A stretch of DNA of 64,000 nt from Splendidivirga corallicola (GTDB lineage: Bacteria; Bacteroidota; Bacteroidia; Cytophagales; Cyclobacteriaceae), in the NCBI GenBank assembly GCA_030442035.1, contig JAUJEA010000004.1:372001-436000 (forward strand), given 5' to 3'. The notes beneath the pieces are model-generated. The model saw only the letters and a list, made by a program, of their open reading frames with translations. It was not told where the DNA came from and did no database searches. Each line of letters opens with the position of its first letter. The stretch's first letter is position 1. Of this stretch, positions 54,928-62,436 are shown one piece after another. The position numbers and the translations under genes were made by a program.

Positions 54928-55908
54928 TTGGAACTTTCAGATATTACCTACCTTATTTTAGCATTTTGCGGTGGCATGATAGGCACCTCTTTGGGTGGTC
55001 TCAATGCTTTTGTATTATGTGGATTGTCCGCAGTCATAGGAACCGTCTATGCTATGATCACTGGTGATCAATCCTTCAATCAATACATCACTTGGGGACC
55101 CTTACTTAGTCCCCATATTGCATTCGGTGGTGCGGTGGCTGGCGCAGCATATGCTGCTAAAATCAAAAAAATTGAAACGGGTAGAGATATTTCGAGCGCA
55201 TTAATGGGCATCAACCAACCCTCCGTGTTATTGATAGCAGGTGGATTTGGCATGTTGGGAGAAGTTGTTAGAAGAGGACTGATATTATTGCCTTCTGTAG
55301 AAGGGCTTCCTGCCACGAATGAGATTGCGATGGCATTAATTGTAAGTGGCCTGGTTGTCAGGTTGCTTTTTGGGAAAACGGGCCTGTTTGGTTCACTACA
55401 ACCTAATCAAAGTAGATGGAAAACGGACGTGTCCGCTGAATGGCAACCATGGAGTCTTCCATCATTACAGTTGGTATTGGTAGGGATTGCTTTCAGTCTG
55501 CCGGCTGCTTTCATCAATAACACCATTCCGGATTCAACCGGCTTAATTTTTGGCTTTGCCGCTATTTCGTTGATTTTTTTTCAGGCTGGTGCCACCATTC
55601 CTGTTACACATCATATCGTTCTGGCCGCCGAATATGCCACGGTGATAACAGGCAACTTATGGTGGGGTGCTTGTTTTGGTTTGTTGTCAGCTTTCGTTGC
55701 AGAACTAGCTGCCTGCCTTTTTCTTACGCATGGAGATACTCACATAGATCCACCAGCCATTGCACTGATCGTGATCTATTCACTTTTACCTTTACTCTTA
55801 TCAACAACTTCGATATTTCAATTTGTTGGTTATGTACCGGTATCTTTATTTTTTTTACTTGCTGTTTTAGGTCTTTTATTTTTTAGATGGTTGAAGGGAA
55901 AAGCCTGA
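54928..55908 (+). CDS. polytopic membrane protein coupled to the PKS
   Basis: A 326-residue protein with about nine membrane segments, almost wholly hydrophobic and Gly/Ala-rich. It begins at TTG, three bases after the PKS stop, so it is translated with it. No transporter family is certain; the general look resembles uncharacterised permeases with repeated Gly-rich helices (GGAVAGAAYAAKIKK, FGMLGEVVRRGLILL). Possible roles are export of the PKS product or supply of a precursor. The start could be elsewhere, but no ATG lies near the beginning of the first helix. Confidence 0.7.
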   Translation: MELSDITYLILAFCGGMIGTSLGGLNAFVLCGLSAVIGTVYAMITGDQSFNQYITWGPLLSPHIAFGGAVAGAAYAAKIKKIETGRDISSALMGINQPSVLLIAGGFGMLGEVVRRGLILLPSVEGLPATNEIAMALIVSGLVVRLLFGKTGLFGSLQPNQSRWKTDVSAEWQPWSLPSLQLVLVGIAFSLPAAFINNTIPDSTGLIFGFAAISLIFFQAGATIPVTHHIVLAAEYATVITGNLWWGACFGLLSAFVAELAACLFLTHGDTHIDPPAIALIVIYSLLPLLLSTTSIFQFVGYVPVSLFFLLAVLGLLFFRWLKGKA

Positions 55909-56010
55909 TTCTATCAGTGATAGGTTGTGCTTTCTGACATTCAATACTATATTGGCAATAAAGTTACGCTATTTACCTGATTTGATGCCGTTTAATAATA
56001 TCTCAGTAAA

Positions 56011-57678
56011 ATGACCAAGTGTACACTGTTCATAATTATTTTTTCAATAGGTGTTTCCTGTCTATATGGTCAGAATTCCAAGGTTGAGTATTGTGGAACA
56101 ACTGTATCCGAGGAAGACCTTGAATATCTCTTAGCTACGGCTGATAGAAGAAATGAAATAGTTGAGGAATTTATATCCCGAACCACGGGACAAAGACGAA
56201 TGGACTTTGAAATTCCGGTACAATTTCATATCAGCAGAACTTCATCAGGAGAAAACCCAGCACTGACGCTCGATCAGATTCAGGAGGCAATCACTGTTTT
56301 AAATGAAGGGTTTCAACCTATGAATATTTCTTTCATAGCTTGTGGAGACCCAAATTATCTGGATAATACCGGATGGCATACTGAATTCAGCAAGGACAAT
56401 GATGACCCATCACTTAACGGTATCGATAAACCTTATGTGTTGAACATCTATGTATTCCCTGATATAGACGGTGCCAATGGTTATGCAAAATTTCCCAGGA
56501 AACAGGAGGACAGAATTGTGGTTGAGTCAGAACCTGCACTGTTGAGTACTATTATCCATGAGGTAGGGCATTATTTTTCCTTACTCCATACATATGAAGA
56601 ATCAAGAGGGAAGGAGTTCGTAGATGGATCAAACTGCGGGATTGCGGGAGATCTGATTTGTGATACGCCACCTGATCCAGGCAAAAGAGATCTATATGAG
56701 AACTGTGTTTATAATGGTAATGTAACAGACCCGTTAGGAGCATTGTATCAGCCTGATGGTTTTAATTACATGGGCAGAGGGCAGCAAAGTTGCAGAAGTA
56801 AATTTTCACAACAGCAGATGAGCCGGATATTGGCTTCATTGCTTATGGACAGATACTATTTAATAAACTGTGCCGGTGAAGCCCCTATTATAAATTGCCC
56901 GGTAGTTATCAATGATTTTCCTTATACCGAAAGTTTTGAGGATCATGTCGGTAATTCTGATTGGATTCAAGATGTGGTCAATGATGAAGTCAATTGGAAC
57001 TGGGGTTCCAGCACCCCTTCAAATGACACCGGACCTGATAATGCCATTGATGGAATTTACTTTATGTATATAGAAGCATCCGATGCGAATCATTCCTCGG
57101 GTATTTTAAGAAGCCCCTGTATAGACCTGACAGATCAGACCACCGCCAGCATCAGCTTCTCTTATCATATGTTTGGGGAGGACATTGCAACATTGAAATT
57201 TCAGATCAGTGTCGATGACGGAACAATATGGAAAACAATATGGTCCGAATCCGGTGATAAAGGACTCAAATGGCAGCAAAGCCTTGTCAACCTGGATCAA
57301 TATGTTGGAGATCGAATTCAACTCAGATTTGAAGGAAGTACCGGGGATAATTCAAGAGGAGATATTGCGCTAGATAACATTGAAATTTCCAATGAGGTGA
57401 TTACATCAATCTCAGAGGGGGTAAATATGGATGTAAAACTGTTTCCAAATCCTACCGACAAAAGCTTAAGTATTCAATATGAAGGGCAACCGGGAGCTAA
57501 TACAACGGTATTCATCATTGGACTGGATGGAAGAGTATTATATAAAAAAGATTATCTAAGCAAGCCGGGGATAAATGAATTCTCAATCAATATTGAAGTA
57601 CTGCGTACCGGCATTTATTTTTTGAAATTAATCAATGATCATTCGCAACATATGACCAAATTCTATGTGATCAAATAA
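56011..57678 (+). CDS. secreted M43-like metalloprotease with T9SS sorting domain
   Basis: A 555-residue secreted zinc protease. A signal peptide (to about residue 21) is followed by a pappalysin-like catalytic domain with HEVGHYFSLLH at 183-193. The usual M43 motif is HExxHxxGxxH; here Ser190 replaces Gly. A later NYMGRGQQSC block supplies the Met-turn. A jelly-roll (MAM-like) domain covers about 300-470, and the last 85 residues are a T9SS type A sorting domain (VKLFPNPTDKSLSI near 475-488, then KFYVIK at the end). Protein should be exported across the outer membrane and processed. Confidence 0.9.
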   Translation: MTKCTLFIIIFSIGVSCLYGQNSKVEYCGTTVSEEDLEYLLATADRRNEIVEEFISRTTGQRRMDFEIPVQFHISRTSSGENPALTLDQIQEAITVLNEGFQPMNISFIACGDPNYLDNTGWHTEFSKDNDDPSLNGIDKPYVLNIYVFPDIDGANGYAKFPRKQEDRIVVESEPALLSTIIHEVGHYFSLLHTYEESRGKEFVDGSNCGIAGDLICDTPPDPGKRDLYENCVYNGNVTDPLGALYQPDGFNYMGRGQQSCRSKFSQQQMSRILASLLMDRYYLINCAGEAPIINCPVVINDFPYTESFEDHVGNSDWIQDVVNDEVNWNWGSSTPSNDTGPDNAIDGIYFMYIEASDANHSSGILRSPCIDLTDQTTASISFSYHMFGEDIATLKFQISVDDGTIWKTIWSESGDKGLKWQQSLVNLDQYVGDRIQLRFEGSTGDNSRGDIALDNIEISNEVITSISEGVNMDVKLFPNPTDKSLSIQYEGQPGANTTVFIIGLDGRVLYKKDYLSKPGINEFSINIEVLRTGIYFLKLINDHSQHMTKFYVIK

Positions 57679-58085
57679 CCTTACCTTAGCCTCCTGCCAA
57701 AAAAGTTGTTTTCCCATTACAGTTTAAAACATGTCTACAGATCCATATTAGTTGTTTGATGATCGTTAATCACACCATTCTATTTAAATTTATCGAAGGC
57801 AATAACTTCACATCGATATAGGTGTAAGGACCACAAATAATGCCTTCTGTAAAGGAATCTCCTTGTTCCACCTAATAAAAATGACTGAAACTGCTTTGAT
57901 CTTACACGTCATTTCTTCTATCTCCAACGGTGCAAGGTTACGATGATTTAAGATCAGGTTATCAATAGGTACGCAACGGATCTTAATGTGCCATAAAGGT
58001 GACTTTCAATGAAGCCATTAAAAAGCACCATAATTAACCATTTTCATGCACAGGATCCTTTTATACAACCTAAAAATATCCTGAT
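57679..58085. other. intergenic region with no recognisable gene
   Basis: About 400 bases after the protease. Short frames on both strands are broken by stops. A minus-strand stretch near 57790-57890 reads as a fragment (EQGDSFTEGIICGPYTYID), which may be a relic of a lost gene, but I cannot name it. The promoter of the barrel gene should lie in the right half. Confidence 0.35.
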
Positions 58086-58955
58086 ATGAGCAAAATGAAG
58101 ACGAAAAAAAGTATCGTATTTCTTGTGGTCTTAGGCTTGTTTTTTAGTGCATATACTGTTAATGCCCAGATACATTTTGGAGCCACAACTTCTGTGAATA
58201 GTACATTTGTACTTGACAAGGGACTTTCACAAGACCCTCGCTATAATGCCAAAGCCACTTATCAATGGGCACCTGTTGGTTTTTCCTTTGGAATTGATAT
58301 TGGTAAAAGGTTTGGATTTCAATTGGAGTCCATATTGGCCAAGCAAGGGCAAATATTTGATGTTATTGATGCTGCCAAGAATGCGGTAGGCGAAAGAAAA
58401 GTGGATCTTAGCTATTTGCAAATGCCACTCTTTTTTAAGTTCATGAGTGGCAAGGATTCCGGTGCACGAACCAACTTTTCATTTGGTCCCCAACTTTCAA
58501 TCTTGAGGGAGGGTGTTGAAACGCTTCAATATGATGCCTCAGTTCAATCAATTCCCGAAGGAGCCGAAATTCCGGATGGAGCTACACTCAATCCTGATGG
58601 CACTTATACTGTTCCTGCACTTCCTACTACGGAATTGCTTAGCAGTACAGCGGAAGAAAAAATTCGACAATTCAAAGAAACTGAACTTCAAATAGCTGCC
58701 GCTTTCGGGCTTGACATAGACCTGTCAAAACATTTATACTTATCTACTGTTATCCGGGCAAATTACAGTTTTACCGATATGAGAAATGGAGATTTGGTTG
58801 ATTTGCTTAAAGATGGCAATGTAAGTGACCTTTTCAGCAAGAGAGCGAATCTTGCAGTAGGAGCTCAACTCGGTTTAAACTTTGTGATTGGAGGCACGCG
58901 TTCTTATAAAGCCAAAATGAAGGCAAAAGAAAATGATGATTCCTATGCCAGATAA
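58086..58955 (+). CDS. outer-membrane beta-barrel (porin-family) protein
   Basis: A 289-residue protein with a signal peptide (KSIVFLVVLGLFFSAYTVNA, cleavage after about residue 27). Alternating hydrophobic strands follow, including FGFQLESILAKQGQIFDV and FKFMSGKDSGARTNFSFGPQ, typical of PorT/OmpA-like barrels in Bacteroidota. One long loop (about 150-200) is rich in Pro/Glu. It ends in front of a strong terminator and stands alone. Ligand and role unknown. Confidence 0.82.
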   Translation: MSKMKTKKSIVFLVVLGLFFSAYTVNAQIHFGATTSVNSTFVLDKGLSQDPRYNAKATYQWAPVGFSFGIDIGKRFGFQLESILAKQGQIFDVIDAAKNAVGERKVDLSYLQMPLFFKFMSGKDSGARTNFSFGPQLSILREGVETLQYDASVQSIPEGAEIPDGATLNPDGTYTVPALPTTELLSSTAEEKIRQFKETELQIAAAFGLDIDLSKHLYLSTVIRANYSFTDMRNGDLVDLLKDGNVSDLFSKRANLAVGAQLGLNFVIGGTRSYKAKMKAKENDDSYAR

Positions 58956-59010
58956 GCATTTTATTGAAGCCATATAGCTTTTATTTAACCACCTAACAAT
59001 ATACCTTAAT

Positions 59011-59047
59011 AACCCCAAGATAACATTTGATTTTCTTGGGGTTTTTT
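59011..59047 (+). terminator. rho-independent terminator after the barrel gene
   Basis: AACCCCAAG (59011-59019) and CTTGGGGTT (59035-59043) form a nine-pair stem with a 15-base loop, followed by a run of T. It lies about 55 bases past the stop codon. This is the clearest intrinsic terminator of the window. Confidence 0.88.
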
Positions 59048-59121
59048 GTTGGTGTTATGGATACTTATAGTCTTCCTTTAATATTCCACGATCTGATTTA
59101 CGGATAATAAGGAAAATTACA

Positions 59122-59145
59122 TATCTTGTCCGTCACGACAAGATA
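59122..59145. promoter_or_regulatory. 9-bp perfect inverted repeat in front of the YcaQ-like gene
   Basis: TATCTTGTC (59122-59130) and GACAAGATA (59137-59145) have a 6-base spacer and end three bases before the ATG at 59149. The site could be an operator or an RNA hairpin covering the start codon. The left arm also resembles a -7 box. Confidence 0.5.
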
Positions 59146-59148
59146 GAA

Positions 59149-60357
59149 ATGACTGTAGAAACCATACCTTTAAAAGCCGCAAGAAAGATCATACTTTCAG
59201 CTCAGCAGTTAATAGGAAATGATCTGAAAGGAACCGTAAAAAATAAGGCCCTGACTGTTATCCAACACCTCGGATACATTCAGATTGATACGATTTCGGT
59301 AGTTGAAAGGGCGCATCATCATACCTTTTGGACCAGATTGCATGGCTATAGGCCCAAGATCCTTCAAACATTGGAAGAAAGGGACAAGGCCATCTTTGAA
59401 TACTGGAGCCATGCAGCGAGCTATCTTCCCATGACAGATTATAGATTTACATTGCCTTTCAAGCAAAGTATTTTGAATGCGGATGGCTACTGGTTTAAGA
59501 AAGATGCTGACCGTATGAACCATGTATACAACCGCATAAAAACCGAAGGCCCATTAATGTCGAAGGATTTTGAAAAGCCGGAAAATTTTACCAGTTCTGA
59601 TCTTTATGATTGGGCACCCTATAAGAGGGCATTGCACAATTTGTTCATGGAAGGCAGGATCATGGTTGCCAGGAGAAATGGATTTCAAAAAGTTTATGAC
59701 CTGACTGAAAGGGTGCTTCCTCACGATGTTGATGCAACACTTCCCGATAGAAAAGAATACCTCACTTATCTAATTAAAAGAGATATCAGGGCGCATGGAC
59801 TGGTAAGGTCGACTGAAGTAGGTTATTTGCTTAAGGGCATTCGGAATGAAGTGAAAGCGATATTGCGTGAATTAGAGCAGGGGGGAGATATAAAGTTGAT
59901 AAAGATTAAAAATGCTTCGGAGGATCTGTACTATATAGATCAAAAGTTGTGGGACAATTGGGAGAACAAGAAATGGAAAAAAAGAATTAAGATATTATGT
60001 CCATTTGACAATGCCATTATTAATCGGAAACGGACAAAGGAAGTATTTCATTTTGATTATACCCTTGAATGTTATGTGCCTCAGAAAAAAAGAAAGTTTG
60101 GGTACTTTTCCTTACCCATACTTTGGGGAGAGACATTCGTAGGACAATTGGATGCAAAGACGGACCGAAAACATAATCAATTGCTGATTAAGAATCTGGA
60201 ATTCAATAATCATTTAAAAGACATCGATGAAATTATTGCTCCTTTCGGCATAGCGCTTAAAGAATATGCAATCTTCAATCAATGCGAGGAAATAGTATTC
60301 GAGGATAAACCCGCTAAGAAATATCCTCAATTATCGATTGAAAGCAATAGCTATTAA
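59149..60357 (+). CDS. YcaQ-like winged-helix DNA glycosylase family protein
   Basis: A 402-residue member of the YcaQ/AlkX (HTH_42) family, whose studied members unhook interstrand DNA crosslinks. The start ARKIILSAQQLIG and the next block VIQHLGYIQIDTISVVERAHHH (two pieces near 38-60) match the family N-terminus. EYWSHAASYLPM (86-97) is the usual catalytic-region motif, and winged helices follow to the C-terminal YWG-like part. The length is normal. A dyad just upstream suggests regulated expression. Enzyme activity is inferred from family. Confidence 0.88.
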   Translation: MTVETIPLKAARKIILSAQQLIGNDLKGTVKNKALTVIQHLGYIQIDTISVVERAHHHTFWTRLHGYRPKILQTLEERDKAIFEYWSHAASYLPMTDYRFTLPFKQSILNADGYWFKKDADRMNHVYNRIKTEGPLMSKDFEKPENFTSSDLYDWAPYKRALHNLFMEGRIMVARRNGFQKVYDLTERVLPHDVDATLPDRKEYLTYLIKRDIRAHGLVRSTEVGYLLKGIRNEVKAILRELEQGGDIKLIKIKNASEDLYYIDQKLWDNWENKKWKKRIKILCPFDNAIINRKRTKEVFHFDYTLECYVPQKKRKFGYFSLPILWGETFVGQLDAKTDRKHNQLLIKNLEFNNHLKDIDEIIAPFGIALKEYAIFNQCEEIVFEDKPAKKYPQLSIESNSY

Positions 60358-60376
60358 AAAAGAAATATTGGTGTTA

Positions 60377-61288
60377 CTAGCTTAGGGAAGAATCGGGAAC
60401 CAGATGTCTCCCAATGTCATCCTCCTCCTGGTCTTCTATTTCATCAGCGTAGCGATAATATAGACCGGTAAGAGCTGAAACGGTAAATGCCATGATGAAG
60501 CCGGAGATCATAATGTTGATAGCCAGTTGAACAATTTGCCCCAATATAGGAATAAAGGCAAAAATCAGGCTCATTACCCAAATAATGACAGCGGCCATAG
60601 AAAAAGCAAACGTGGCAAGAATGGAGATACCAAAAAGCTTTAGCGCTCTCAACCAGGTGATATGTTTTAGGCTAAATGAAAAGGCCTCTGAAATTGATAA
60701 ATTACCAACCGCTATGGCCGGGACAATTAATGTCAATTTGAATATACCAATGAATAAAAGAACAAATAAAAGGAAGGCGATATATCCTGATACATTAATG
60801 GTCATCGCTGCTGCAACCGATCCGACTAACAAAATCACATAAATGAGTATCAAGGCAAGAAGGAGCTTGAAAACGTCAGTGCCGAGCGATTTACCAAAAG
60901 CTGTGTTGAAATCGGATTTACGTTCTGTAATTTGTTGATTAGCCACCAGGAAAGCGAAATAATAACTCCATGATACCAGGACCAGAACGATTATCGAAAG
61001 AACACCTATCACAACAGCAAACCGGGGAGTCAGAAGAACTACGCTAAGATCATCAGCAATTCTTTTTAGCTCTTCAGGATCTCTTAGGTTTTCAGGATTC
61101 ATTAATTCTCCGAAAATATCGAAATCAGCTCCATCGAATATAAACATGAGAAAGGCAATGGCTACTAAAATGATAGTGGTGATATAGTAAATCGCATATC
61201 CCCCGGTTACCTTAAGCCAGATTTGTCCTACTACTTTGAAAATGGTATCCAATATATTAGTTCTGAATCCTTGCTGATAAATATTCAT
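60377..61288 (-). CDS. polytopic membrane protein, unknown function
   Basis: A 303-residue protein with about six membrane segments, the most hydrophobic at residues 30-52, 95-117, 140-162, 165-190, 215-240 and 250-280. The sequence has the general look of glycerophosphodiester-phosphodiesterase membrane-domain or DUF7847-like proteins, with Pro/Gly-rich helix breaks (FAFIPILGQIVQLAINIMIS). The C-terminal tail is acidic (IEDQEEDDIG). No active site recognised. Next to it is the ATP-grasp gene on the same strand. Confidence 0.7.
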   Translation of the reverse strand: MNIYQQGFRTNILDTIFKVVGQIWLKVTGGYAIYYITTIILVAIAFLMFIFDGADFDIFGELMNPENLRDPEELKRIADDLSVVLLTPRFAVVIGVLSIIVLVLVSWSYYFAFLVANQQITERKSDFNTAFGKSLGTDVFKLLLALILIYVILLVGSVAAAMTINVSGYIAFLLFVLLFIGIFKLTLIVPAIAVGNLSISEAFSFSLKHITWLRALKLFGISILATFAFSMAAVIIWVMSLIFAFIPILGQIVQLAINIMISGFIMAFTVSALTGLYYRYADEIEDQEEDDIGRHLVPDSSLS

Positions 61289-61349
61289 GATAGGTGGTTT
61301 AAAAATTGAGGATGCAAGATAATATTTGTTGCATATTTTTCACAGGCTT

Positions 61350-62192
61350 CTAGAGCATTCCTACGAAAGACTTCACAAACCTTTTCTGTAATGATACATC
61401 CGATAAAAATAGCTCAGGCTCAATCAACTCGATTTCCATAAGTATGAACTCATTGTTTCGAATAATGCCATCAATACGAGCATATAGGATGGGCTGGGAA
61501 TAGTGATCCAATATTTTTCCAGCCTGATCTACGATGGTATTTCCTGGATACTTCAATTGGTAGGAACCTCCAAATTCCCTTTGAACCCGAAAATCACCGG
61601 TTCCCGGCTTTTTGAGAACAGCATGGCTAAATTCTTTGTTGAAGAAAATGATACTCCATTCACCCTCTTGCTCAATTTCATTTTGAAATTCCTGTAACAT
61701 AAACTGAAGATGATCAACTTTTGGAAGCGCCGGTATATCTTCATAACCATTGAGCAAATAGGTGTGAAAAGCAGATGCTGAAATCACGGGTTTAAGCACG
61801 GCCTTTTTCCAGCCCCTTTCTTCCAGCTTTTTACAAATATAATCTCTTTGCACTTTTTCTAACCAAATCGTGGGTACGATGGAGATACCTTTTTGTTCCA
61901 GTTGTCTGAGGTAAATCTTGTCGTGGTTGGCCAGGATCACATCGACGGGATTCATCATAGAGATTCCTAAAGCTTTCATTTCAATTAACCATTTAATGAA
62001 TGCTTCAGCCCGCTCATGATAATCCCAACAACTCCGGATGATTACATGATCGTAGCGCTTCCAATCAACTGCTTTATCAGACCAAACAACAGGTTCAGCA
62101 TGAATACCTTCACGAAGAAACTTCGGTATTAATAACTGGTCTGATCTTGTGAGTTTTGGAAGTTTTTCACAAGTGATGAGTCCAACTTTCAT
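61350..62192 (-). CDS. ATP-grasp family protein (DcsG/RimK-like)
   Basis: A 280-residue protein with the layout of small ATP-grasp ligases. The N-terminal domain reads VGLITCEKLPKLTRSDQLLI, then SCWDYHERAEAFIKWL. The ATP-binding part has AVLKPVISASAFHTYLL (about 135-151) and a late acidic pair in EFILMEIELIEPELFL, which matches metal-binding residues of the DcsG-like group. Such enzymes join carboxylates to amines, as in cycloserine synthesis. No biosynthetic neighbours are present, so the substrate is unknown. Confidence 0.8.
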   Translation of the reverse strand: MKVGLITCEKLPKLTRSDQLLIPKFLREGIHAEPVVWSDKAVDWKRYDHVIIRSCWDYHERAEAFIKWLIEMKALGISMMNPVDVILANHDKIYLRQLEQKGISIVPTIWLEKVQRDYICKKLEERGWKKAVLKPVISASAFHTYLLNGYEDIPALPKVDHLQFMLQEFQNEIEQEGEWSIIFFNKEFSHAVLKKPGTGDFRVQREFGGSYQLKYPGNTIVDQAGKILDHYSQPILYARIDGIIRNNEFILMEIELIEPELFLSDVSLQKRFVKSFVGML

Positions 62193-62402
62193 ATCAATGA
62201 GGCTTAGTTGGAAAATTAAGAAGATGATTAATAAAACAGAAATTTAATCTGAGAACGAATTCAGATAAGGAAGACCCAGTCCATTCGTCATTTGAAATTC
62301 GTAATTGATAGTTAATGATCCTTCCCGTTTGAGTGCAAAAAATATAGGCTTCGCTACAGTCTTTTGACAGTTAATCCGTTTGGGATAAAACTTTTTGCCT
62401 TA

Positions 62403-62426
62403 TTTATTCATCTTTGGATAAATAAA
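62403..62426. promoter_or_regulatory. near-perfect inverted repeat in front of the last ABC permease
   Basis: TTTATTCATC (62403-62412) and GATAAATAAA (62417-62426) pair at nine of ten positions around the loop TTTG, ending ten bases before the ATG at 62437. An operator or leader hairpin is possible. Confidence 0.35.
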
Positions 62427-62436
62427 CCCTATAGCC

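Noticed and set aside
57790-57890. Possible gene relic on the minus strand (EQGDSFTEGIICG)
   Set aside because: Too short and without a family match to call a pseudogene.
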